Position numbers and translations under genes: made by a program
Assembly: GCA_028293745.1 (NCBI GenBank)
Contig: JAQGOF010000004.1
Coordinates: 16,548-80,547, forward strand
Direction: 5' to 3'
DNA length: 64,000 bases
Source: Gammaproteobacteria bacterium
GTDB lineage: Bacteria > Pseudomonadota > Gammaproteobacteria > Steroidobacterales > Steroidobacteraceae
Shown: in pieces, positions 32,864 to 41,254 of the stretch
Numbering within the stretch: position 1 is the first letter of the stretch
Layout: each line of letters begins with the position of its first letter
Notes under the pieces: model-generated
Told to the model about the DNA's origin: nothing
Seen by the model: only the letters and a program-made list of their open reading frames with translations
The model's database searches: none

Positions 32864-34084
32864 CTAAGAGTCTCGTCGCTTGGAGCCGCTGCTTGCGTTG
32901 CCCGTGGACCCCGTGCTCCCGCTGCCCGCGGACCCCGACGCCCCGCCCCCAGCAGATCCCGACCCCGTAGTCCCGCTCGCCGCGGACCCGCTCCCCGGGG
33001 ATTCGGTGCTCGCGCCACCTGACGATCCCGTGCTCGCATTCGCCGATGAGCCCGTACTCCCGCTTCCCAGGGACCCACTGCCGGCGCTCCCTAGAGACCC
33101 CGCGTCCGCACCGGCGGACCGGCTTCCCAACGGTTGCGCCGTGTCCCTCGTATCCCAACCAACACGGTCGCGGCCGACAACGACCCGAATGCGATTGTCG
33201 ACATCCTGAACACCGGGCGCCGCGTCTGCCAAGTCCTCTATGGCGTGCTTCATACGGCGATCAGGCACTGTCCCGTCGAGCACCACCCTGGCACCCAACA
33301 CCTGTACGGTTACGTCGCTGGAATCAATATGGTATGCCTCCATGAGACGCTCGGAGATTTCCTCACGCAGCCGCTCGTCCGATCGTTGGTAGCCTTTAGG
33401 TCCCATTGGATATCGGCGTCGCTGCGGTCTTGCAGCTGGTGTACCCACCGCTCGCGCGTACGGATAAGACTGACGGGGGTACGATTCGCGCCGGTATGCG
33501 TCCTGTGGAGGAAACTCGCGTCCGAGTGGATCCTCGTAGTAACCGCGGTTGAAACCAGCCTCTTGGAAGTACGGCGAATCTGATCGCTCGTCCGCATATC
33601 CGTACGTCCCGCCGGTAAAGGACGGACCCCCGCCGTAGCCCTGAGAGCCCGTTCCGAAGTAGCGAGGCTCGTTGGTCTCTCCGAACGCAGCGTGACCGAA
33701 TGGCCCGTGCCCGGAAGGCTGCTGCGCAAATGGCGATTGGCTGAATTGACTATAACCCCGCGAGCCGTAACCCTCCGGGCGTTGAGCATACTGCCCCTGG
33801 CCACGCGGATCCTGGCCGTATCTCTGGCCCTGGCCATACTGCCCCTGACCGTATTGGTCTCGCATATGTTGGCCCTGTCCATACGCCCCTTGGCCGGACT
33901 GACCCTGCCGGTACCGCTGCTCCTCGTGTCGCTCCTGCTCGTGTTGGCTATGCTCGGGCTGGGACTGAGGCGAGCTATATTGCCCGCGCCCGTCATGCTC
34001 CTGACCGTATTGATCCGGATTCGATTCCTGGAAGCCCGGGTTTCCGGGATGAAACTCCCCCGGTGAGTTGTCGCGTCGATTCAT
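32864..34084 (-). CDS. BON-domain protein with prion-like Gln/Gly/Tyr-rich N-terminus
   Basis: A 406-residue protein with no signal peptide. Residues 1-210 are low-complexity: GQGQYGQGQRYGQ-type repeats and Gly/Tyr/Pro/Ser-rich stretches with scattered Arg. Residues about 232-302 form a BON domain (LREEISERLMEAYHIDSSDV, VVLDGTVPDR, GVQDVDNRI). The last 85 residues are Gly/Ser/Ala-rich repeats. BON domains bind membranes or lipids in OsmY-type stress proteins. Here the domain sits between two disordered arms, which suggests condensate-like behaviour; that is inference. The ATG chosen has AGGGG eight bases upstream. Confidence 0.8.
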   Translation of the reverse strand: MNRRDNSPGEFHPGNPGFQESNPDQYGQEHDGRGQYSSPQSQPEHSQHEQERHEEQRYRQGQSGQGAYGQGQHMRDQYGQGQYGQGQRYGQDPRGQGQYAQRPEGYGSRGYSQFSQSPFAQQPSGHGPFGHAAFGETNEPRYFGTGSQGYGGGPSFTGGTYGYADERSDSPYFQEAGFNRGYYEDPLGREFPPQDAYRRESYPRQSYPYARAVGTPAARPQRRRYPMGPKGYQRSDERLREEISERLMEAYHIDSSDVTVQVLGARVVLDGTVPDRRMKHAIEDLADAAPGVQDVDNRIRVVVGRDRVGWDTRDTAQPLGSRSAGADAGSLGSAGSGSLGSGSTGSSANASTGSSGGASTESPGSGSAASGTTGSGSAGGGASGSAGSGSTGSTGNASSGSKRRDS

Positions 34085-34155
34085 GATCAGCACCCCTCGT
34101 TATCCGCACCCCTCGATATCGCGGGCAACAGCCATCCGCCCCGCCCGCCACAAAC

Positions 34156-34171
34156 AGCAACCGATGTACCC
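34156..34171 (-). promoter_or_regulatory. Possible sigma-54 promoter of the BON gene
   Basis: The minus strand reads GGGTACATCGGTTGCT: a perfect TTGCT at -12 and GG at the right distance, with the remaining -24 bases degenerate. It lies about 70 bases upstream of the BON start codon. Confidence 0.35.
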
Positions 34172-34226
34172 ATCACGCAGCAGGCAGCCGTGGCTGACCA
34201 CAGCTGCCTGCGAAGGCACCGCCTTG

Positions 34227-34278
34227 TTCAACACCGCCTCTTCAACACAGTCTCTTCAACACAGCGTCTTCAACGCTG
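34227..34278. repeat. 14-bp tandem repeat, 3.7 copies
   Basis: TTCAACACCGCCTC, TTCAACACAGTCTC and TTCAACACAGCGTC follow one another without gaps, then a partial TTCAACGCTG that includes the stop codon of the OmpA-domain gene. The array covers the 3' end of that gene and its untranslated region. Confidence 0.85.
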
Positions 34279-35106
34279 CAGTGGCCGCGCACCCTGCGCA
34301 AACCGACCTGAGTCGTCGCTGAACACAATCTCCACGCGACGGTTCTGCTGCCGACCTTCCGGCGTGTCGTTGCTCGCAACCGGGTAGCCCTTACCGCGGC
34401 CCACTGTCTGCACCTGATCAGCCGGGATGCCCCGCGACTCCAACGCAACCGCAACCGCGTGTGCACGTCGGTCCGAGAGCGCCTCGTTGTACTGATCCGA
34501 GCCACGACTGTCGGTGTGCCCCTCGATCAAAACCTTTGTGTGCGGATTGGAGCTCAGGTACGTCGCCAGGCGATTGAGCGCAAGGTCAGCCCCCGGTTTC
34601 AGCGTGGCTTGGCCGGTATCAAACAACACATCACCCAGTGTCACGACGACACCGCGATCCGTCTGCTTGGCCTGCAGGTCGGCGAGCTGTTGCTGAGCGT
34701 GGGCGAGCTGAGCCTGAGTCGCCGCCGTCTGGGCCTGCGCATTCTGGGCCTCGCGGGAGCGGCTCTCCATGAGAATCTTGTTCCGATCCTCCTGCGCACG
34801 CGCAACTTCCTGCCGCGAATGAGCTTCCGACACCCGCGCCTCGCCCGCCTCTGCATGACGCCGTGCCAGATATGCGTAGTGATCCACGACTCCCGGCGGT
34901 TTCTTCTGCCGAAGCGCCTCTTCCGCGTCCTGAAGCGCCTTGCGTGCCGCATCGAGGTCCTTACCGGCGGCCTCTTGTGCCAGTGGGTCCTGGGACAGCG
35001 TCTGAACTTCCGTACGTGCCTGTTCGACTTGTTCACTACGCTGCGGAGCAGAAGCGCAAGCCGCTATCGCAGCCGCCACCGCTCCAGCAATTATCAACTT
35101 TCTCAT
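34270..35106 (-). CDS. OmpA-family lipoprotein with DUF4398 N-terminal domain
   Basis: A 278-residue lipoprotein: signal MRKLIIAGAVAAAIAAC, then a helical DUF4398-like region (about 25-95), a coiled coil rich in Gln/Ala (95-150), and a C-terminal OmpA peptidoglycan-binding domain (VLFDTGQATLKPGA, then IEGHTDSRGSDQYNEALSDRRA and GRGKGYPVASN). It would link the outer membrane to peptidoglycan. GAAGGAG precedes the start. It is the second gene of a two-gene operon with a DUF4398 lipoprotein 22 bp upstream. Confidence 0.92.
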   Translation of the reverse strand: MRKLIIAGAVAAAIAACASAPQRSEQVEQARTEVQTLSQDPLAQEAAGKDLDAARKALQDAEEALRQKKPPGVVDHYAYLARRHAEAGEARVSEAHSRQEVARAQEDRNKILMESRSREAQNAQAQTAATQAQLAHAQQQLADLQAKQTDRGVVVTLGDVLFDTGQATLKPGADLALNRLATYLSSNPHTKVLIEGHTDSRGSDQYNEALSDRRAHAVAVALESRGIPADQVQTVGRGKGYPVASNDTPEGRQQNRRVEIVFSDDSGRFAQGARPLQR

Positions 35107-35128
35107 CTCGTTCTCCTTCTCCCAGGTG

Positions 35129-35521
35129 TCAGTTCGGGTTGGGGGTGCCCGTAGGCGCGCCGCGAGCGGATTCCTGACGGAGGGTTTCGTTGCTCTGCGC
35201 AACTTCCTGTGCAGCATGCTGTGCATCGCCAGCCGCGGAACGCGCAGCTGCCACGTCGGCATCCGCAGCTGCGGACTCAGCATAACGACGAGCGTCGTCA
35301 TACTTCTTCTCAGCGTTAGCCTTGTCAGCGTTACTCAGCTCGTCATGCGCGCGCTGCAGATCGGCGGCCGCATAGCGCTGCCCACCCGCCCTGTCAGCCT
35401 GCTCGATCAGCGTGCGCGCACGAGTCATCTCTTCCGTCGGCTGAGGCCCTTGTGTGGCGCAACCACCGGCAAATCCGGATAGAAATACGGCTGCCGTGAT
35501 CAATCCCGGTCGTAATAGCAT
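35129..35521 (-). CDS. DUF4398 lipoprotein
   Basis: A 130-residue lipoprotein with signal ending LSGFAGGC, then a helical region (TRARTLIEQADRAGGQRYA, DLQRAHDELSNADKA, YDDARRYAESAAADADVA) typical of DUF4398. AGGGGGA precedes the ATG. It heads the operon with the OmpA-DUF4398 lipoprotein, the usual pairing for this family. Function is unknown, probably envelope integrity. Confidence 0.88.
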   Translation of the reverse strand: MLLRPGLITAAVFLSGFAGGCATQGPQPTEEMTRARTLIEQADRAGGQRYAAADLQRAHDELSNADKANAEKKYDDARRYAESAAADADVAAARSAAGDAQHAAQEVAQSNETLRQESARGAPTGTPNPN

Positions 35522-35634
35522 GGGTCCCCCTAGCGATGTGCGTAACGATTTGGATACACAACTCAGGTTCTTATCATTGCGCGAACGCGACAAGCTCACT
35601 GTCGGCCGGGAACGGCTTCACAGTGCCGATCGGC

Positions 35635-36717
35635 TCATCGCGCCGTAGGACTCTTCCGACCTGTCTGATTGTGCAGCGGCCGCGCGCGAACCGACTTCAG
35701 GGACGCCTTCAGGCCCGCCGCGAGACTCTGGCGCCGCAACAACCCGCGGAGGGCAACGGCAGGCTGCGCGCCGTTCAAGCGCGCCAGCCGCCCGTCAGCG
35801 TAGGCAGTCAGTATCTCCGGATGGATATAACACTTGCGGCAGATGGTTGGCGTATTGCCAAGCCGCCTGGCGACAGCGGCTATCGTAGTGGCCAACTCGC
35901 GCTTTACCTCGCTTTGATTGCGAGCGGGTCTTTTACGCAACGACTGCAGGGCTTCGACTGTTGCAAACCAGGTACGAAAGTCCTTGGCGGTAAACGGCCC
36001 CCCACTGGCGTCCCGCAGGTAGTCATTGACGTCGGCCGAGTCGATCCGGTGCCGCTTGCCCTCGCGGTCTATCCATTGAAACAGCTCCTGGCCCGGGATA
36101 TCGGCGCAGCGCCGCACGATCCGGGCCAGTGCCGGATCACTGACACGCACACAGTGGGCAATGCCACTCTTGCCTCGAAACTCAAAAGTCAGCTCGTCTC
36201 CGCGGACACTCACGTGTCGGTCACGCAGCGTGGTGAGGCCGAACGAGCCGTTGGAGCGCGCGTACTCCTCGTTACCAACTCGAACCAGCGTAAATTCCAG
36301 CAGCCTGACTACGGTCGCCAGCACTCGCGCGCGGGGCAACCCCGACTTGCGCAGGTCCTGGGCAACTCGCCGGCGGATGCGCGGAAGAATGCGCCCGAAC
36401 TCCAGCATGCGGTCAAACTTCGCCGCGTCGCGGTGGGTACGCCAACTGGCGTGATAGCGATACTGCTTGCGCCCGCGCGCGTCGCGCCCAGTGGCCTGCA
36501 GGTGGCCGCGAGGATTGCAGCAGATCCAAACGTCCTGGTACGCGGGCGGTATTGCCAGACTACGGATGCGCGCCAGCTGCGCAGGATCCGACACTTTTGT
36601 GCCATCAGGATGGAAATAGATGAAGTTGCGTCCGCGGCGCACCCGGCCGATACCGGGTCTGCAATCGCTCGTGAATGCGAGATTGATCGACGATTCTCCC
36701 CCGTTCCGTGAGTCCAC
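35635..36717 (-). CDS. DNA topoisomerase IB (poxvirus type)
   Basis: A 360-residue type IB enzyme. The N-terminal strand region (RGRNFIYFHPDGTKV) leads into the catalytic domain with Arg146 in LVRVGNEEYA, Lys183 in RGKSG, Arg248 in KDFRTWFAT and the nucleophile Tyr297 in CRKCYIHPEIL. It nicks one strand through a 3'-phosphotyrosyl bond and relaxes supercoils without ATP. It begins at a GTG and is divergent from the sigma factor gene. Bacterial type IB enzymes are accessory and often found near stress genes. Confidence 0.95.
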   Translation of the reverse strand: MDSRNGGESSINLAFTSDCRPGIGRVRRGRNFIYFHPDGTKVSDPAQLARIRSLAIPPAYQDVWICCNPRGHLQATGRDARGRKQYRYHASWRTHRDAAKFDRMLEFGRILPRIRRRVAQDLRKSGLPRARVLATVVRLLEFTLVRVGNEEYARSNGSFGLTTLRDRHVSVRGDELTFEFRGKSGIAHCVRVSDPALARIVRRCADIPGQELFQWIDREGKRHRIDSADVNDYLRDASGGPFTAKDFRTWFATVEALQSLRKRPARNQSEVKRELATTIAAVARRLGNTPTICRKCYIHPEILTAYADGRLARLNGAQPAVALRGLLRRQSLAAGLKASLKSVRARPLHNQTGRKSPTAR

Positions 36718-36940
36718 CTGCCGTGGTTAACCTGCGTTAACGGCCCGGCAAGCCCTGGCCGGCCCTGGGACTCTCTGGGTGGCTTTGAGGGTCTGTAGGA
36801 CTGCTCTGACAGCACCTAGAGAAGCTTCCGGCCCCCTTCAGTCGTCCCCTTCCGACTTTGGCGAGCAGGCGCAGCAAGTACCTTGCCTACCAATCAACGG
36901 CATTGTCCGGGGTAGCCCGGGTAAAAAGGGTAGCAAGCAA

Positions 36941-37552
36941 ATGGTGACTGACGACATGGTGGCCCTCGTGCCCCAACTGCATACCTTCGCACGCTCTCTC
37001 ACCCGCGACGGCGTACGCGCAGACGACCTGGTACAGGAGGCGCTGATGCGCGCCTTCAACAACATTGACCGCTTCAGGCCAGGTACGAATCTGAAGGCCT
37101 GGCTGTTCACGATCGTACGCAACGAGCACTACTCGCAGCTGCGCCGCCGGAAGTTCGAGGCGCATGGAGTGGATACGGATCTTCTGCCGGAACCCAGTGT
37201 CCCGCCCGACCACGACGGTAAGCTGGAATTGCGCGATCTCAACCGGGCCCTGGCCTCACTTTCCCCAGGGCAGCGAACCGCGCTGATACTGGTCAGTGTC
37301 AGTGGCTTCTCGTACGAGGAAGCGGCAGCCATTTGCGGCTGCGCGGTCGGGACCATCAAGAGCCGTGTGGCGCGCGCTCGCGAGACCTTGTTGCAAATGC
37401 TGGATGGCACGCTGCCGATCCCAGCCAGTGAGGTGGAGGAAGAGATCTCAGTTCTAACGCCGGTTGCGACACGGGGTACACCTCAGCGCGCTCCCGCGCC
37501 ACGGATGGGCGTGCGGGCTCCCGTGAGAATCGCCGCCGCGGCAGTATCGTAG
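36941..37552 (+). CDS. ECF-type RNA polymerase sigma factor
   Basis: A 203-residue sigma factor. Region 2 shows DDLVQEALMRAFNNIDRF and PGTNLKAWLFTIVRNEHYS; region 4 shows LSPGQRTALILVSVSGFSYEEAA and CAVGTIKSRVARARETL. The NLKAWLFTIVRN pattern resembles EcfG-type factors, but no NepR anti-sigma or PhyR gene is beside it. About 35 extra residues follow region 4. The ATG has AAGGG ten bases upstream. The lack of an adjacent anti-sigma means control is by transcription or a remote partner. Confidence 0.9.
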   Translation: MVTDDMVALVPQLHTFARSLTRDGVRADDLVQEALMRAFNNIDRFRPGTNLKAWLFTIVRNEHYSQLRRRKFEAHGVDTDLLPEPSVPPDHDGKLELRDLNRALASLSPGQRTALILVSVSGFSYEEAAAICGCAVGTIKSRVARARETLLQMLDGTLPIPASEVEEEISVLTPVATRGTPQRAPAPRMGVRAPVRIAAAAVS

Positions 37553-37589
37553 CGGCCGTGAGGTAGCGGCCGCGAGTCCGGCGTTGATC

Positions 37590-38078
37590 TCAGCTCGCTC
37601 CGGCGAGCTGGGACAGCGCCGGGCCGGTGACGCGGTACGTCGTCCAGTCATCCAGCGGCACCGCACCGAGGTTGCGATAGAAGCGGATGGAGGGCTCATT
37701 CCAATCCAACACCGCCCACTCCAGCCGCCCACACCCCCTGCTGACGGCCGTCGCGGCGAGCCAGGTGAGCAGGCAGCGCCCTACTCCATGGCCACGCGCT
37801 TCGGGACGGACGTACAGATCCTCGAGATAGATTCCAGCCCGGCCCAGGAAAGTCGAGAAGTTGTGGAAGAACAGCGCGAACCCAACCGGTTCGCCGTTCA
37901 AACACGCGAGTACGACCTCGGCGTAGGGACGGCCACCGAATAGAGCCTCGCGCAGCATTCCCTCGGTAGCGACAACCTCATGCTCCAGATGCTCGTACTT
38001 CGCAAGGTCGCGGATGAACTGCAGGATGACGCCGACGTCGCCTTCATCCGCGGGACGGATTGTGATCGCTTCGCTCAT
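37590..38078 (-). CDS. GNAT-family N-acetyltransferase
   Basis: A 162-residue acetyltransferase. The N-terminus ITIRPADEGDVGVILQFIRDLA and the acetyl-CoA loop VRPEARGHGVGRCLL (R/Q-x-x-G-x-G/A) are clear, and LEWAVLDWNEPSIRFYRNLGA is the C-terminal motif. The pattern is close to diamine acetyltransferase-like GNATs (SAT-like). It starts 20 bp after ppc on the same strand. The acceptor amine is unknown. Confidence 0.9.
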   Translation of the reverse strand: MSEAITIRPADEGDVGVILQFIRDLAKYEHLEHEVVATEGMLREALFGGRPYAEVVLACLNGEPVGFALFFHNFSTFLGRAGIYLEDLYVRPEARGHGVGRCLLTWLAATAVSRGCGRLEWAVLDWNEPSIRFYRNLGAVPLDDWTTYRVTGPALSQLAGAS

Positions 38079-38098
38079 TGCGCTCTCGTTATTCAGCC

Positions 38099-40828
38099 TC
38101 AACCCGTGCTCTGCAGGCCCTGCGCGATACCACTGATACTGGCGAGCAATGCTTCGAACAGATCACGGTCGCGCCGCCCATCCGCGCGCCAGCGCTGCAA
38201 CAGGTCAACCTGCATCAGGTTCATGGGATCCACATAAGGATTTCGCAGCCGGATGGAGCGCTGCAGGGTCGGTTCCGAATCCAACAATGCGCCCGATGTC
38301 TTGATGGCCAGCACGTGCTCGCACGCCGCCGCGTATTCGCTGCGGATCCGCGGGAAGAAGCGGCGCAGCGATGCGGGAGCCAGTATTTCGTAGACCAGCG
38401 CAATCTCCAGATCGGTGCGGGCCAGCATGGTCTCGATATCGTCGATGAGATTGCGCAGAAAGAACCAGTTTGCGTAGGCATCGCGAAGCTGCCCTATGCC
38501 CCACTCGGCAATCGCCGCGGCGAGACCTGTGCCGGCACCGTACCAGCCTGGAATCATATGCCGCGTTTGTGTCCACGCGAACACCCAGGGCACTGGCATC
38601 AGTCCTTCCAGGCCCTCCGCCTCGGTGCGATGGACCGGACGCGAGCCGATCTGCATACGCTCAATGACATCGATGGGTGTCACGGCACGGAAGTAGTCGT
38701 AGAAGTCACTCTCGGCGTACACCAGCGCCCGATATGCCTCACGGCTTGCAGCGGCGACAGTTCCGGCACACTTCAGGTGCGCCGGGGCATCGAGAGCCAG
38801 CATTCCACGCTGAGCAGACGAAGTGGCCAGAGCAAGGGCGCTGAAAGCGCGCTCCAAAGTCCTCATCGCAATGGGCCGCAACCCATAACTCTGTTGAACC
38901 GCCTCCCCCTGCTCCGTCAGCCGCAACACGCCGTTGATGGCACCCGCAGGCGCCGCTTTCACAAGCGCATCTATGCGGCCTCCGCCGCGTGCAATGCTTC
39001 CACCCCGAGCATGAAACACGACGTGACGCTCATCGGCAGCAGCGAGTGTCTGGGCAAGTGCCCGCTGCGCCTGGTGCGTCGCGAACCGGGACGCAAACAG
39101 GCCACCTTCCTTGTTGCCGTCGGAGTATCCGATCAGCACGCACTGAGTGCGCCCATGCGCTTCCAGGTGTCGCCGATACAAGGGATCCGCCAACAGCTCC
39201 TGCATCGTCTCGCCACACCGTTCGAGAGCACTAAGCGACTCAAACTGCGGAGCAATATCGAGCGCAACCTCACCTGTATGCTTGTCATACGCCTCCGCCC
39301 ACCGTGCGAGCAGAAGTGCAGCAAGCACATCGTCCGCCGCCGTCGCGCCACTGACTACGAAATACCCCACGGCGGCCGGCCCATAGCGATGCCTGCCTTG
39401 CATGATCGCGTCGAACACCGCGAGATTGCGTTTACCCAGCGCATCGAGCTCGACCCTGGGGCCCAGATCCTTTTCCAGGGCATTGGCCAACAATTGCCGA
39501 CGTTCCGCGCTCGAGCGCCGAAGCCAATCCGGGTCATCCAGACCACGGGCGACCACCTCGTGCAGCACGGAGGCATGTTGACGGATATCCAGCGTCGCCA
39601 GGTGAAAGCCGAAAGTATCAATCCGGCGCAGCAGGCGCTGAACGTAGAACAGCCCCGCGCTCGTTCCTTTGTTGGCCTGCAGACTCGTAGCTACGAGTCG
39701 CACATCCGCACGAAACTGCCTCAGGTGCTGATAGCCGTTGGGCCTGCCGTCATAGGTGTGACGCAGCCGCTCGCCGATCTGAGCGAAGAACACTCGATAC
39801 GGCATGCGGTCGTGGCGAGCCGGTGTAGTAGCCCGGGCACCGGGCAGCAACACCATGTATTCCTCAATTCGCTTCGACAGCTCGGGGGAAACGCTCGTGC
39901 GGCTTGCACTCTGTGAGAGGCGTTGCGCCAGCGTCTGGCAATCCTTGAAGTAGGCGTTGACTATGACGCGCTGCTGGCGGGCGAGCGTCTCGCGAATCGT
40001 CTTCGCGTGAACGTCGGGATTACCATCCATGTCACCCCCGACCCACGATCCGAAATGCAACAGCGCGGGAAATTCGAGCGAATCCACTGGCGCCCCATAG
40101 ACCTTCTCCAGCGCCTGCGCAATCTCCTCATAGAACGCCGGGACCACACGGTAGAGAATCTCAACGAGATAGAAAAGTACGTGCTCCCGCTCATCTGCGA
40201 CCGTCAGCTTTTCCCGTGGATGGTCCTCCGTCTGCCACCCTGCGGTCAGCTCGATACGAATGCTGTTCCACAACCGCCGCACCTCGTTCGGTGTCAGGGT
40301 TGGATCGAGCCGGTCCAGCAGGTGCTCGGCAATACGCTGCTGTTTCGTCAGGATGGTCTGCCGGGTCGATTCGGTGGGATGCGCCATGAACACCGGCTCG
40401 ATGCGCAGCGTGCCCAGCAGATCCATCACTTGCTTGAGCGTGAGCCCACGAGCCTTGAGCGCCGCGATGGCGTCCTCCACTCCGCCGGGCTGCGGCCGCT
40501 GACTGTCCTTGAGGAAGTATTGGCGCCGCCGCCGGATGCGATGGACCTTCTCCGCCAGATTGACCGCCTGGAACCACGTCAGGAAAGCGCGGACCAGATC
40601 TCGTGCCAATGCAGGCGGACGACCCCGTACGCGGGCCGCCAGCTCGAGCGCGGCCTTCTCGTCTCCATCGCGACGTTGGATGGCGGCTACGCGGTCGTGC
40701 TCGACCAGCTCGAACAGCTCAGGTCCGCCCTGCTCCAGGAGGATGTCGCCCACGAGCGCACCGAGCGCATGCACATCGTCACGCAGCGCCTCATGCTTCG
40801 GCGGAAAATGTATCTCTGACCTATTCAT
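38099..40828 (-). CDS. ppc: Phosphoenolpyruvate carboxylase
   Basis: A 909-residue enzyme at full family length. His150 lies in VFMAHPTESTRQTIL, the first active-site region; LIGYSDGNKEGG and the Gly-rich loop FHARGGSIARGGG follow; the C-terminus ends QSTG, matching the conserved QNTG. The usual loop reads FHGRGGSIGRGG, so two Gly positions are Ala here. The enzyme makes oxaloacetate from PEP and bicarbonate to refill the TCA cycle. Its 5' end overlaps the VOC gene by 8 bp, and the acetyltransferase follows 20 bp after its stop, so the three form an operon. Confidence 0.95.
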   Translation of the reverse strand: MNRSEIHFPPKHEALRDDVHALGALVGDILLEQGGPELFELVEHDRVAAIQRRDGDEKAALELAARVRGRPPALARDLVRAFLTWFQAVNLAEKVHRIRRRRQYFLKDSQRPQPGGVEDAIAALKARGLTLKQVMDLLGTLRIEPVFMAHPTESTRQTILTKQQRIAEHLLDRLDPTLTPNEVRRLWNSIRIELTAGWQTEDHPREKLTVADEREHVLFYLVEILYRVVPAFYEEIAQALEKVYGAPVDSLEFPALLHFGSWVGGDMDGNPDVHAKTIRETLARQQRVIVNAYFKDCQTLAQRLSQSASRTSVSPELSKRIEEYMVLLPGARATTPARHDRMPYRVFFAQIGERLRHTYDGRPNGYQHLRQFRADVRLVATSLQANKGTSAGLFYVQRLLRRIDTFGFHLATLDIRQHASVLHEVVARGLDDPDWLRRSSAERRQLLANALEKDLGPRVELDALGKRNLAVFDAIMQGRHRYGPAAVGYFVVSGATAADDVLAALLLARWAEAYDKHTGEVALDIAPQFESLSALERCGETMQELLADPLYRRHLEAHGRTQCVLIGYSDGNKEGGLFASRFATHQAQRALAQTLAAADERHVVFHARGGSIARGGGRIDALVKAAPAGAINGVLRLTEQGEAVQQSYGLRPIAMRTLERAFSALALATSSAQRGMLALDAPAHLKCAGTVAAASREAYRALVYAESDFYDYFRAVTPIDVIERMQIGSRPVHRTEAEGLEGLMPVPWVFAWTQTRHMIPGWYGAGTGLAAAIAEWGIGQLRDAYANWFFLRNLIDDIETMLARTDLEIALVYEILAPASLRRFFPRIRSEYAAACEHVLAIKTSGALLDSEPTLQRSIRLRNPYVDPMNLMQVDLLQRWRADGRRDRDLFEALLASISGIAQGLQSTG

Positions 40829-41204
40829 GCCACTTATTGGCGTTCTCAGCAAAATCTGACCGCTGCACTCGCACGACGCAAAAGCGCTGGCCCGTAGGCG
40901 CCTCCATGACCCACCACGTGCGAACCTGCCCGACGCGCTTCGCGCCCAGCTTTTCCAGGCGTTTCACTTCAGCCTCAATGTCATCGGCCTCAATGTCCAG
41001 GTGCACGCGGCTGGGGTGCTCGACCTTCTGCACTTCTATGTGCAGATCGTCGGATGGCGTGTCGAACAGCCGGTAACCGGTGTCCTCGGCACTGGCGGAT
41101 TTCTTCAGCGAGTAGCCCAGCGCCTGGCTCCAGAAGCGCGCGGCCTGATCGACGTCGTCGGTGCGGCAGTCGATGATGAATCCTGCGAGTCGGCTCTTGT
41201 GCAC
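40821..41204 (-). CDS. VOC-family (glyoxalase-like) protein
   Basis: A 127-residue VOC protein with the paired beta-alpha-beta-beta-beta units. The pattern GFIIDCRTDDVDQAARFWSQALGY, then HLDIEADDIEAEVKRLEKLGA and WWVMEAPTGQRFCVV, fits the single-chain glyoxalase-like group. His73 and the late Glu are candidate metal ligands. It begins at a GTG with GGAG seven bases upstream and heads the operon with ppc. Substrate unknown. Confidence 0.88.
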   Translation of the reverse strand: MHKSRLAGFIIDCRTDDVDQAARFWSQALGYSLKKSASAEDTGYRLFDTPSDDLHIEVQKVEHPSRVHLDIEADDIEAEVKRLEKLGAKRVGQVRTWWVMEAPTGQRFCVVRVQRSDFAENANKWHE

Positions 41205-41254
41205 AATATTTCTCCGTTGTACCCGGGGACGCCATTCTAGCGGACCGGGCAGGC

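Noticed and set aside
38078..39916. Long rightward frame of about 610 codons opposite ppc
   Set aside because: It is the antisense of a fully conserved PEP carboxylase; its product has no domain and an amino acid mix typical of GC-rich shadows.
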